Source of the DNA: Hyphomonadaceae bacterium UBA7672
GTDB taxonomy: Bacteria > Pseudomonadota > Alphaproteobacteria > Caulobacterales > Hyphomonadaceae
NCBI GenBank assembly: GCA_002483135.1
Contig: DLHI01000035.1
Coordinates: 370,448 to 434,447 of the forward strand
DNA length: 64,000 bases
Direction: 5' to 3'
Position numbers and translations under genes: made by a program. Below the pieces are notes generated by a model, which did not search any database, was not told where the DNA came from, and was given only the letters and a program-made list of their open reading frames with translations. Numbering within the stretch: the stretch's first letter is position 1; each line of letters begins with the position of its first letter. This document shows positions 51,880 to 62,207 of the stretch, one piece after another.

Positions 51880-52403
51880 CCGCGATAAACTCCGATAGCG
51901 ATCTGCGCTGGGCCTACAATCGCAAGCGGCGCCTCAAGATCAAAAACGAGACGCCGGAGGAGCGCGAAGATCGGCTGGCGAAGAGGCGTGAGCGCGGCGC
52001 CGCCTATCGCGCGGCGCATCGGGAGGAGGTCAGGGCATATCTTCGCGAGTACGGGCGTGCCTGGCGCGAGCTCAACCGCGACAAGGTGAGGGAGCAAAGC
52101 CGGAGACACAAAGCGAAGCGCCGCGCCGCGAAGGTGGCCGCTGAGGCGGAGCGCGAGCGTGCAGAGATCGAACGCAAAAAAGAACTGAGACGGGCCCAGC
52201 AACGCCGCTATTACGCGCGGCACAAAGAGAAGTGCGCGCAGATGACCAAGGCATGGCTAGCCCGCAATCCGGACTATCAACGGCAAGCCGACCGTGACCG
52301 TTACATGCTCGATCCGGAGAAGAAAAAGGCTGCTGTTCGCGTGTACCGGGAACGTCGGCGGTTGGAGCTTGTAACGAACGGGGGTGCCACCCAACTAAAG
52401 TAA
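51876..52403 (+). CDS. Basic coiled-coil protein related to its upstream neighbour (175 aa)
   Basis: The 175-residue protein is read from GTG 51876, which overlaps the preceding stop. More than 40 percent of its residues are Arg, Lys or Glu, arranged as repeated helical units (AYRAAHREEVRAYLREYGRA, QRRYYARHKEKCAQMTKAW, VRVYRERRRLELV). The units resemble the C-terminal helix of the zinc-ribbon protein before it, so the two may share origin. It probably binds nucleic acid or packs in the head. I cannot name a family. Confidence 0.6.
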   Translation: MTAINSDSDLRWAYNRKRRLKIKNETPEEREDRLAKRRERGAAYRAAHREEVRAYLREYGRAWRELNRDKVREQSRRHKAKRRAAKVAAEAERERAEIERKKELRRAQQRRYYARHKEKCAQMTKAWLARNPDYQRQADRDRYMLDPEKKKAAVRVYRERRRLELVTNGGATQLK

Positions 52404-52424
52404 ACCTTGAGCAATGGAGTTCGT

Positions 52425-52634
52425 ATGCGGACGTTTGAACAACTTCGCCGAGAGGTCGCGAAAGCTGGACCTCATGGCACCTTCCGCCTGAAAGACGCGG
52501 GGCCGGAAGATCGGCGTCACCTAGATCGGTTCTGTCATCTCGCGGCTGTTGAGCCCGGCAACGTCAGCGTGTTCCGCGTGGACCATCCCACGGGGTTGCA
52601 GTCGATCCCCCACTGGATGCGAGCTCCAGGCTAG
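52425..52634 (+). CDS. Small hypothetical protein (69 aa)
   Basis: A 69-residue frame starts at ATG 52425 with GGAG upstream. The product (MRTFEQLRREVAKAGPHGTF at the start) is soluble and mixed alpha/beta. It is the last rightward gene of the element and its stop overlaps the convergent zinc-ribbon gene by four bases. The function is unknown. Confidence 0.5.
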   Translation: MRTFEQLRREVAKAGPHGTFRLKDAGPEDRRHLDRFCHLAAVEPGNVSVFRVDHPTGLQSIPHWMRAPG

Positions 52635-52885
52635 AAGACTTCTTTGGCTGGATGCCACACGTCTTGGGCATCGAAGTAGCCACGAACGATTTTCTGACCT
52701 GGCGCCGGACCCACGGAATGAACCGTGTCGCAATACCCGCAGCGCATTGCACCGGAGACCCAAGTCCCAGTCACGTTGGCGCGTGCCAACTTGTCGTCGG
52801 CCCGGAACATCGGCGGGTTCGCTGCCCTGCAATCTGCGGCTGGGCACTGACTAAATTTCTTTCGAGTAGCCTTCGGTCTGCGCAT
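52631..52885 (-). CDS. Small zinc-ribbon protein (84 aa)
   Basis: The 84-residue protein starts at ATG 52885. CPAADC and CGYC pairs about 40 residues apart predict a zinc ribbon, with a basic N-terminus (RRPKATRKKF). It is encoded on the integrase strand. Such proteins in temperate elements may be regulators or accessory genes; no direct evidence tells which. Confidence 0.55.
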   Translation of the reverse strand: MRRPKATRKKFSQCPAADCRAANPPMFRADDKLARANVTGTWVSGAMRCGYCDTVHSVGPAPGQKIVRGYFDAQDVWHPAKEVF

Positions 52886-52971
52886 GGTGTCACCTCGCTG
52901 GTGCTGCTTCGAGCGAACAATTGCATGCGGCCGTAAAGAAGCAGGTGAATCCTTCGGCGCGTAGCTCTGGG

Positions 52972-53466
52972 TTATGTAGCCTTGCCTCGCGCCATCCACG
53001 CTGTCAGCCGCGCCCAGAATCGAGCGCGCATTGCCCGTGCCTTTTCTTCGTTGGTTTTGCGCCGTGCCATCTCCGCTGCCACGGCGATGTGCCAGTTAGG
53101 CCAGTCCGACACCATCAGTTGCGATCCGATCTGCTCAACGCTCATCCCGCGAAGATGCTTCATTAGCTTCTCGCGCCCGCCTGCATTCCAAGTCTGGTCA
53201 ATTCGCTCGCGCCAGCGACGATGGAGCCTAGAGTTCATGGACATTATGATTGCCATGGGTGCGCCCACAAGCACGACCAGAACGGCTCCCATCAAGAGAA
53301 GACTAGGCAGGGCCGATATAAGTGGCGGAACGAACATAAGTAGAAGCAAGCCGACGACGCAGAGCAGTGGAATGCCGATGAAGATCAGCAAAGTAAGCTC
53401 TGGCGCTACAGCGAGCGCGATGATTCCGAGCAGGATGATTATCACGATTTCCAAGGCGGCCCCCAA
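52972..53466 (-). CDS. Membrane protein of unknown function (up to 164 aa)
   Basis: Two or three hydrophobic helices fill the first 75 residues (IVIIILLGIIALAVAPELTL, GLLLLMFVPPL, LLLMGAVLVVLVGAP), followed by a basic cytoplasmic tail (RLHRRWRERIDQTWN, EKARAMRARFWARL). The start at 53466 would be TTG; GTG 53445 is an alternative. It lies between the zinc-ribbon gene and the integrase on the same strand. Accessory membrane proteins here often act in exclusion or defence, but that is only a position-based guess. It does not look like a holin because of its long basic tail. Confidence 0.55.
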   Translation of the reverse strand: MGAALEIVIIILLGIIALAVAPELTLLIFIGIPLLCVVGLLLLMFVPPLISALPSLLLMGAVLVVLVGAPMAIIMSMNSRLHRRWRERIDQTWNAGGREKLMKHLRGMSVEQIGSQLMVSDWPNWHIAVAAEMARRKTNEEKARAMRARFWARLTAWMARGKAT

Positions 53467-53593
53467 ACGTGAGTTGGGGCCACTTTAGCGCATTACGGTA
53501 AATGCCGAGGAAGCTGCATCCCGGAGGATTCCGCGCGTTGGGTTACCAGTCGTTAGTACCTCTACGACCGGCAACCCGGCTCTCGATGATGCG

Positions 53594-54820
53594 CTAGCCG
53601 AAGAATCTTCGGTCCTGCTTTTCGCGGCGGATCACGGCGGCCTGCTCTTCCAGAAAGTCGCCATACCACTGCATGAGCTTCACGCGCTCCGCCATATGCT
53701 GGCCGCGATGATAGGCGCCGCGAACGGCGTTCTGCTCTTTGTGGCCTAGCGCCTTCTCGATGGCGTCCGGCGAAAAGTCGGAATGCTCGTTTAGGATCGT
53801 CGATGCCATCGCGCGGAAGCCGTGCGCGCAATGCTCATCCGCGCTGAAGCCGAGAGTTCGCAGCGCCATGTTGACCGTGTTCTCTGAGATCGTGCGACCG
53901 GACCTCATGCCGGGGAAGCACATGCCATCCCCGTTGCGGCCCGTGATGCGCCAGAGCGCCTGGAATTGCTTGAGGGCTTGCTCTGACAAGGGGACTCGGT
54001 GGTCGATCTGCCGAGTCTTCGTGCGATCCTTGGGGATGATCCACATGCGATTGCGGAGGTCCACCTCGGCCCACGTCGCGAGCCGGAGTTCGCCGGGGCG
54101 AACGAAAGTGTAAGCCGACAAGAGCAAGGCAGCGCGAACGACCGGTGCGGGATAGCCTTCAATGGCGACCATGAGCCTGCCAGCTTCCTCTGGCGTCGTG
54201 ATAGCGGCGCGGTGCTTCACCTTCGGCGTGGCGATCAGGCCCTTGAGGGAGGGCGTAGGATCGACGGCGCGGCGATCTGTGGCGACGGCCAGCCGCATGA
54301 CCTGTCCGACGGCGGAGCGCAGCCGGAGGGCTGACTCCAGCTTGCCCCGGCTTTCCACCTTCTGGATGACGGCCAGAACCTCGGGCGCCGTAATGTCGGC
54401 AATCGGCCGGCGCCGGAGGTCTTTCGCCAGCACGCGGTAAATCCAGAGCCGTTTGCGGATCGTGGTCCGGCTTTTCCCTTCCCGCCGCAGCCGGAGAATG
54501 ACCTCCGCCGCGACATGGGCGAACGTGGTTCGCGCTCGCAGGTGAGCCGTCTTCTTTGCGGCCTGCTTTTCAGCGGCGGGGTCAGTCCCTAGCGCGATCT
54601 GGTCGCGTGCGGCCTTTGCGGCTTTGCGGGCGTCATCCAGTGTAACGGCCGGATACGCGCCAATGCTCAGGGTCTTCCGCTTTCGGTTGAAGGCGTAATC
54701 CAGTCGCCAGAGCTTCCCGCCACCGGGAGCGACATAGAGATAGAGCCCGCTACCGTCGGCCATTTTGAATGGCTTCGGCTTGGGCTTCACGCGCGCGATT
54801 TCAGACGCTTCGAGCTTCAT
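53594..54820 (-). CDS. int: Tyrosine integrase (P4-like)
   Basis: The 408-residue recombinase starts at ATG 54820 with AAGGGA seven bases upstream. The N-terminal DUF4102 arm-binding domain includes DGSGLYLYVAPGGGKLWR. The core domain and catalytic residues follow: Arg in FVRPGELRLATW, His-x-x-Arg in HGFRAMAS, His in LGHKEQNAV and the nucleophile Tyr in GAYHRG. It integrates and excises the element at tRNA-Asn. The gene ends 1.2 kb from the att core and reads away from it, the usual geometry, with arm-type repeats between. Confidence 0.95.
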   Translation of the reverse strand: MKLEASEIARVKPKPKPFKMADGSGLYLYVAPGGGKLWRLDYAFNRKRKTLSIGAYPAVTLDDARKAAKAARDQIALGTDPAAEKQAAKKTAHLRARTTFAHVAAEVILRLRREGKSRTTIRKRLWIYRVLAKDLRRRPIADITAPEVLAVIQKVESRGKLESALRLRSAVGQVMRLAVATDRRAVDPTPSLKGLIATPKVKHRAAITTPEEAGRLMVAIEGYPAPVVRAALLLSAYTFVRPGELRLATWAEVDLRNRMWIIPKDRTKTRQIDHRVPLSEQALKQFQALWRITGRNGDGMCFPGMRSGRTISENTVNMALRTLGFSADEHCAHGFRAMASTILNEHSDFSPDAIEKALGHKEQNAVRGAYHRGQHMAERVKLMQWYGDFLEEQAAVIRREKQDRRFFG

Positions 54821-54821
54821 T

Positions 54822-54980
54822 ACGGTATCCCTTTGCAAGCATTGGGCCCGATACCGCGTGAACTACCGTATCCCCGGCGACGGTAGATCGTGTGCGGGTC
54901 CGGTGGAGTTCACCAGAAGCGCGAGAAACACCTGATTTGTAAGGACTGAAGCCGCTTTCGGGTCCGCGAAATACCGTACT
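54822..54980. repeat. Right cluster of putative integrase arm-type sites
   Basis: ACGGTAT (54822), ATACCGC (54851), ACTACCGTA (54862-54870), GACGGTAG (54879-54886) and ATACCGTA (54971) share a TACCGT core with the left arm. TGATTTGTAAG (54933-54943) is the exact inverse of the left-side motif at 42070-42080. They lie between the integrase start and the att core. Confidence 0.5.
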
Positions 54981-54992
54981 CGAAAAGGCAAC

Positions 54993-55015
54993 TGGCTCCC
55001 TGAGCTGGACTCGAA
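54993..55015 (-). repeat. attR core within tRNA-Asn
   Basis: The last 23 bases of the tRNA gene, with encoded CCA (TGG on the plus strand), match the left repeat at 42035-42056 with one base inserted. The tRNA stays functional because the element restores its 3' end. Confidence 0.8.
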
Positions 55016-55068
55016 CCAGCGACCATTCGATTAACAGTCGAATGCTCTACCAACTGAGCTATCAGGGA
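54993..55068 (-). tRNA. tRNA-Asn (GTT)
   Basis: The 76-base minus-strand cloverleaf includes CCA. The acceptor stem is TCCCTGA/TCAGGGA with discriminator G, D-arm GCTC/GAGC, anticodon loop CTGTTAA (GTT) with stem TTCGA/TCGAA, and T-arm GCTGG-TTCGAGT-CCAGC. It is the integration target of the element. Confidence 0.97.
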
Positions 55069-55195
55069 GCACGGTTGGAGGCGGGGGTATAACCGCCGAC
55101 TGTCCGGGCTTCAATAGCGCAGGGCGGCTGGCGCGGAGAAATCGCGCGGCCCGACCATCGCCTTGCTCAAAAAGCCTGTGAACTCAGTCCCGAAA

Positions 55196-55231
55196 ACCCA
55201 AAAGAAGAGGGCGGGAGCCAGGGGCTCCCGC
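55196..55231 (-). terminator. Probable terminator of the tRNA-Cys transcript
   Basis: GCGGGAGCC and GGCTCCCGC form a nine-base stem with a three-base loop, and on the minus strand CTCTTCTTTT follows. It lies about 130 bp downstream of tRNA-Cys. The rest of 55069-55362 contains no gene. Confidence 0.6.
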
Positions 55232-55362
55232 AAAGGCGTTTGGGTGATGGTGGGGTGTCTTCAAGGGAAGACAGGCCCACAATCGCCCGTGTCGGTAAAC
55301 GAGAGGTTAACGCTTAACGCGATCTGAAAAATCACCGCGAAAGCACTAGGAACCGGGAACTC

Positions 55363-55436
55363 TGGAGGCCTCGCCCGGAATCGAACCGGGGTGCAAGGAT
55401 TTGCAGTCCTCTGCGTAACCACTCCGCCACGAGGCC
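55363..55436 (-). tRNA. tRNA-Cys (GCA)
   Basis: The 74-base minus-strand cloverleaf includes CCA. The acceptor stem is GGCCTCG/CGAGGCC with discriminator T(U), anticodon loop CTGCAAA (GCA), and T-loop TTCGATT closed by CCCGG/CCGGG. Confidence 0.97.
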
Positions 55437-55566
55437 TCTCTGCCGACCGGCGCTGGCGGAGCGACGGTGGGGCGCGTTGCGCCGCTTGGTGCGTATGCTA
55501 AGAGCCCCGGGCGCACAAGACCCCGGCTCAGGCTGGCGATTCCGTGCATGAAATAGGGGCTGGACC

Positions 55567-56211
55567 TTGGACCTGGAAGCCGCACGCACCGCGATGATCG
55601 ACAGCCAGGTGCGTCCCAATGACGTGACCGACCGGCGGCTGATCGCGGCCATGACGACGGTTGCCCGCGAGGCGTTCGTGCCGGCCAGTCGCCGCGCCGT
55701 GGCCTATGCCGAACTGCCGATCGAGACGGCGCCGGGACGCTGGCTGATGCCGGCGCGGGACTTTTCCAAGCTGGTCAACGCTCTGCAGATTCGCGAGGGC
55801 GAGCGCATCCTCGATATCGCGCCGGGTACTGGATATTCGTCCGCCATCCTTTCGCGACTGGGCAATGTGGTTGCCCTGGAAGAGGGCGACGCGACCAAGG
55901 CGTTGGGCGAGGGCCTGGCGGCCGCCGGCGTGACGGGTGTGGACATCGTTTCGGGCTCGCTGAAGGCCGGCGCGCCGGGCAAGGGCCCGTTCGACGCGAT
56001 CTTCGTGAATGGCGCGGTCGAAGTCGTTCCGCAGGCGTGGCTGGACCAGTTGGCCGACGGCGGCCGCCTGGCGGTGGCCGTGGCCGAGGGCGGCGTCCGC
56101 CGGGCGCGTCTGTATACACGCGCGGGCGGCAAGACCGCCTGGCTGACGCCGTTCGACGCCTCGCCGCCGACGCTGCCGGGCTTTGAGAAGGCCGCAGAAT
56201 TTCGTCTTTAG
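55567..56211 (+). CDS. Protein-L-isoaspartate O-methyltransferase family protein
   Basis: The 214-residue protein is best started at TTG 55567 (AGGGGC seven bases upstream), because LEAARTAMIDSQVRPNDVTD is the conserved opening of this alphaproteobacterial group; ATG 55594 would delete part of it. The SAM-binding motif ILDIAPGTGYSSAILSRLG and the FDAIFVNGAVEVVPQ strand follow. Pcm enzymes repair isoaspartyl residues, but this subgroup lies beside tolC and may have another methyl acceptor. The upstream tRNA-Cys is divergent. Confidence 0.82.
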   Translation: MDLEAARTAMIDSQVRPNDVTDRRLIAAMTTVAREAFVPASRRAVAYAELPIETAPGRWLMPARDFSKLVNALQIREGERILDIAPGTGYSSAILSRLGNVVALEEGDATKALGEGLAAAGVTGVDIVSGSLKAGAPGKGPFDAIFVNGAVEVVPQAWLDQLADGGRLAVAVAEGGVRRARLYTRAGGKTAWLTPFDASPPTLPGFEKAAEFRL

Positions 56212-56327
56212 GGCGAATCAAGGATTAGGCGGTCTGCTTCGGGCTGCTGGCGCTGGCCTGTGGCCTTGCGACTTGCGAAACTGATTCTGAGATGGCGAAG
56301 GCGCGGATGCGCTCGTAGGAGCCTGAG

Positions 56328-57632
56328 ATGAGAATTCTGGCGGCACTCGTATTGATGGGGTCGGTATCGGCGCCCGCGCTGGCGCAGGCGAGCCAGGAGA
56401 CGCTGGGCGATGCGGTTGCTGCCGCGATCGCCAACAACCCGTCGCTGATGGCCGAGCGCAAGACGCGCGCGGCTGCGGACGAAACGCTGGCGCAGGCGGA
56501 AGCGGGCCTGGGGCCGCAGATCGGCCTGCAGGGCAGCGTCAATACGCAGTACCAGGAGTTCGGCCGCACGTTCACGACGCCTATCGGCACGTTTCCGCTT
56601 GATGGGTCATCGCAGCGCGCGAGCATCGGGATCGAGGCGCGCCAGTCGCTGTGGTCCGGCGGATCGCTGACGGCGCAGCGAGACCTGGCGCGCGCAGGCG
56701 TCGATGAATCGCAGGCGCGGCTGATCGGCGTTGAGCAGGAACTGGTGCTCGACGTGGTCACGGTGTTCATGGACGTGCGCTACGCCGAGAGCGAGCTGGC
56801 GATCCGCGAGACGAATGTTGACGCTCTTCGGGAGCAGGTGCGCGCGGCGCGCGATCGCTTCGAGGTTGGCGACGTGACGCGCACCGACGTGGCGCAGGCC
56901 GAGGCGCGGGAGGCCGCGGCGCAAGCAGAGCTGGCTGCGGCGCGGTCGCGACTGGCACGGGTGCGAGCGCTGTACGAGCAGGTCGTCGGGTTGCCGCCGG
57001 TGCAGCTTGCCGCTCCGCCACCGGCGCCGACGCTGCCGGGCACGCTGGAGCAGGCGTTGGCGATTGCGCGGACGGCAAACCCCAACATTGTTGCGGCCAA
57101 GGCTCGCGAAGTGCAGGGCGAGCGCAGCGTCGATGTGGCCAAGGGCAGGCTTGGGCCGAAGCTTGATCTCGTCGGCACCGCCGGTCTGATTGAGACCTAC
57201 CAGGACGACAGTTTCCGGGACACCAATGTGGTGGCGGGCGTGGAGCTGAGCTGGCCGCTGTTCGATTCGGGCCTGCTGCAATCACGCACGCGCGGCGCGC
57301 AGCTGGAGTCGGATCGGGCGCGCTATGAACGCATGGCGATCGAGCGGCAGACTACCGCACAGGTGACGTCGGCCTGGCACCAGGTCGTGGCGGTGCGCGA
57401 GGAGATCCGCGCGTCGATGAGCCAGGTGGCCGCCGCCGAGATCGCGCTTGAGGGGGCTAAGCAGGAGCTCGCCGTGGGCGAGCGCATCACCCTGGATGTG
57501 TTGGACCAGGAGCAGGAATTGCTGGAAGCGCGCCTTGGCCTGATCGCCGCAGAGCGAGCCGCGTATGTCGCCACGCACGAGCTTCTGGCGGCAATGGGCG
57601 ACCTGAAACCGGAGCTGGTGGAGGGCCAGTAA
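56328..57632 (+). CDS. tolC: TolC family outer-membrane efflux protein
   Basis: The 434-residue protein has a signal peptide ending ALAQA (about residue 22) and two repeats of the TolC fold. Each has long helices (SLMAERKTRAAADETLAQAE, DRFEVGDVTRTDVAQAEARE; later YERMAIERQTTAQVTSAWHQ and VGERITLDVLDQEQELLEAR) separated by barrel strands. Trimers make the outer-membrane exit duct for type I secretion or RND efflux. No inner-membrane partner is encoded nearby. The Caulobacter homologue RsaF serves S-layer export; whether the same holds here is unknown. Confidence 0.9.
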   Translation: MRILAALVLMGSVSAPALAQASQETLGDAVAAAIANNPSLMAERKTRAAADETLAQAEAGLGPQIGLQGSVNTQYQEFGRTFTTPIGTFPLDGSSQRASIGIEARQSLWSGGSLTAQRDLARAGVDESQARLIGVEQELVLDVVTVFMDVRYAESELAIRETNVDALREQVRAARDRFEVGDVTRTDVAQAEAREAAAQAELAAARSRLARVRALYEQVVGLPPVQLAAPPPAPTLPGTLEQALAIARTANPNIVAAKAREVQGERSVDVAKGRLGPKLDLVGTAGLIETYQDDSFRDTNVVAGVELSWPLFDSGLLQSRTRGAQLESDRARYERMAIERQTTAQVTSAWHQVVAVREEIRASMSQVAAAEIALEGAKQELAVGERITLDVLDQEQELLEARLGLIAAERAAYVATHELLAAMGDLKPELVEGQ

Positions 57633-57772
57633 GCGGCTGTCCTTGATTCGCCGCGCAGGCTGGCGGCCTACAGGCCCCGTTAACGAATTCGATACCATAG
57701 ACCTGTCTAGTCCTTAACGACGAACGCTGGTGAATCGCGCCATCACGCGACCCAGCAAGGGATGAGGACGCC

Positions 57773-58387
57773 ATGTCTGCGGAACAAGCTCAACGCGAGC
57801 CGACGATGGAGGAAATCCTTGCCTCTATCCGCCGCATTATATCCGAAGAAGACAAGCCGGCCGAAAGCGGCGGCGACGTGCTGGACTTGCAGCCGCCGCC
57901 GGCGCCCGTCGCCGAGGTAAAGGCCCCCGCGCCCAAGTCGGTGACACAGCCCGAGCCGATCCCGGCCGTGTTCGAGGAACCCGAAGAATTCACGCCGCCG
58001 CCGCGCGCGCTGGAAGACGACCTGATGGTCGTTGAGGATGAGCCGCCCTTTGCCCGGCCGGCGCCGACGCCGACGCCAATTCCCGCGCCAACGGTCGCAG
58101 CCGCGCCGCCGCCGGTTGCTCCGCAACCCGCACCTGCCGCACCGCAGGCCGAGTGGCGCCCGATGGAGCAACAGACGCTGACCAGCGAACCCGTGGCCAG
58201 CCAAGCGGCCGGAGCCCTTTCGAAGCTCATGGGCTCGATGCTCGTTTCCTCCGGCGCGACGCTGGACGATGTCGTGCGCGAGTTGCTGAAGCCGATGCTG
58301 AAGCAGTGGCTCGACGCCAACCTTCCGCAGATCGTCGAAGCCGAAGTGGCAAAGGAGATCGACCGCATCCGTCGCATGGCCCGCTAG
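57773..58387 (+). CDS. popZ: PopZ-like polar organising protein (DUF2497)
   Basis: The 204-residue protein has the three-part PopZ design: an N-terminal helix EPTMEEILASIRRIISEEDK that recruits clients, a Pro/Glu/Ala-rich disordered middle (about 30-135), and C-terminal oligomerisation helices (LSKLMGSMLVSSGATLDDVV, LLKPMLKQWLDANLPQIVEA, EVAKEIDRIRRM). In Caulobacter, PopZ forms a polar matrix anchoring ParB-parS and cell-cycle kinases. The gene lies between tolC and valS; I recall this neighbourhood as conserved in Caulobacterales. Confidence 0.9.
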   Translation: MSAEQAQREPTMEEILASIRRIISEEDKPAESGGDVLDLQPPPAPVAEVKAPAPKSVTQPEPIPAVFEEPEEFTPPPRALEDDLMVVEDEPPFARPAPTPTPIPAPTVAAAPPPVAPQPAPAAPQAEWRPMEQQTLTSEPVASQAAGALSKLMGSMLVSSGATLDDVVRELLKPMLKQWLDANLPQIVEAEVAKEIDRIRRMAR

Positions 58388-58460
58388 GGGCCGCGAGGAA
58401 CAAGCCGTCCGGGCGGCACACAAAGGACTTCGGACTGACCAGACGAGCCAAAACGCAGAG

Positions 58461-58488
58461 GGCGCACCCGCAAGGTGCGCCTTTTGTG
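58461..58488 (+). terminator. Rho-independent terminator of popZ
   Basis: GGCGCACC pairs with GGTGCGCC across a five-base loop and is followed by TTTTGTGTTTT. It lies 73 bp past the popZ stop. Confidence 0.88.
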
Positions 58489-58567
58489 TTTTGGGCGGCC
58501 GGGTCCCCGGCCGGGGGGCGGGCCTCAGGCCCGTGACAATGGCCGGATCGCGGGCTAATCGCTGCTC

Positions 58568-61522
<2,955 letters not shown>

Positions 61523-61553
61523 GGCCCGCCGCTTTCGCTTGCTGCGTGATGGA

Positions 61554-62003
61554 CTAAGCGCGCTGGCAGGACATCAGCGAGCGGTTCATGATCCACGTGC
61601 CGGACGGGTCCTTCATGTCGTAACGCGACATCAGCTGACCGTCCTGCAACTGGCCGACCATGATGAACTTCATGCCGGGCAGGACGTTCGGACCGTATTC
61701 CGGGCCGTCCGCGAGCAGCGCGCCGCCATCGATCTTCCACTGTCCCTGGCTCTGGAATGGATCATTGCCATAAACGCCGGGGGTGTAGCCCTGGGCCTGG
61801 TAGGTGCCGTTGGCGTTGATCTGGATCTGGTAGAAGCGCGAGAAACCAGACTTGCGATTGCCCTGCTGGTCCAGCTCCGTATAGGTCGAGTTACAGCTCC
61901 ACATGCCATGGAACTGAGCGTTGCCGCCCTGCGCGATGGCGGGGGTGGCGGTAAGGCCGAGCGCGATTGCGGCGGCTGCGGCGGTGAGTGCAGTGCGTTT
62001 CAT
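61554..62003 (-). CDS. Exported hypothetical protein (149 aa)
   Basis: The protein starts at ATG 62003 after GGAGGG, with a signal peptide ending AIAQGG (about residue 25). The mature part is beta-rich with two cysteines (WSCNSTYTELDQQ and LMSCQRA) that could form a disulfide, and several Gln/Tyr/Gly-rich strands (GTYQAQGYTPGVYGNDPFQS), suggesting a lipocalin-like or periplasmic domain. I recognise no family. It is convergent with valS and divergent from the peptidase gene. Confidence 0.78.
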   Translation of the reverse strand: MKRTALTAAAAAIALGLTATPAIAQGGNAQFHGMWSCNSTYTELDQQGNRKSGFSRFYQIQINANGTYQAQGYTPGVYGNDPFQSQGQWKIDGGALLADGPEYGPNVLPGMKFIMVGQLQDGQLMSRYDMKDPSGTWIMNRSLMSCQRA

Positions 62004-62207
62004 GTCTGGTCCCTCCAAGGTTGCCCTTCTGCAGGTAACAGCGCGGGCGGCCCGGAAAGCGGATCAGCAGATTTTGCAGCGAACTGATCCGGGATGACGG
62101 AGTTGGGACATTTCCCGTTCGGCAGGCGGCGAATTTCGCTCGAAAATGGAATGGTTCTGCCCTTCGGAGCAGTCTACCCTCCGCCTGTTTGCGGAGGAGC
62201 GTTCCCA

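Larger units (their letters stand above)
42035..55015. mobile_element. Integrated capsid-encoding, tail-less phage-like element (candidate cf-PICI-type satellite) in tRNA-Asn
   Basis: The element is 13 kb. Its ends are a repeated tRNA-Asn 3' segment at 42035 and 54993, with a tyrosine integrase facing the intact tRNA. Left to right it carries two small genes, portal, fused prohead protease-capsid, gpW-like joiner, DUF2190 cement protein, two small genes, RepA-like ATPase, TerS, TerL, four small genes, a membrane protein and the integrase. All frames are intact. No tail tube, tape measure, baseplate, fibre, holin or lysin is encoded. Capsid-forming PICIs have this composition; a prophage that lost its tail and lysis modules is the alternative. 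A gene transfer agent is unlikely because of the integrase and att sites and the lack of a tail. Confidence 0.85.

Noticed and set aside
42035..55015. Gene transfer agent cluster
   Set aside because: GTA clusters of Alphaproteobacteria encode tails and lack integrase, att sites and replication genes; this element has the opposite set.
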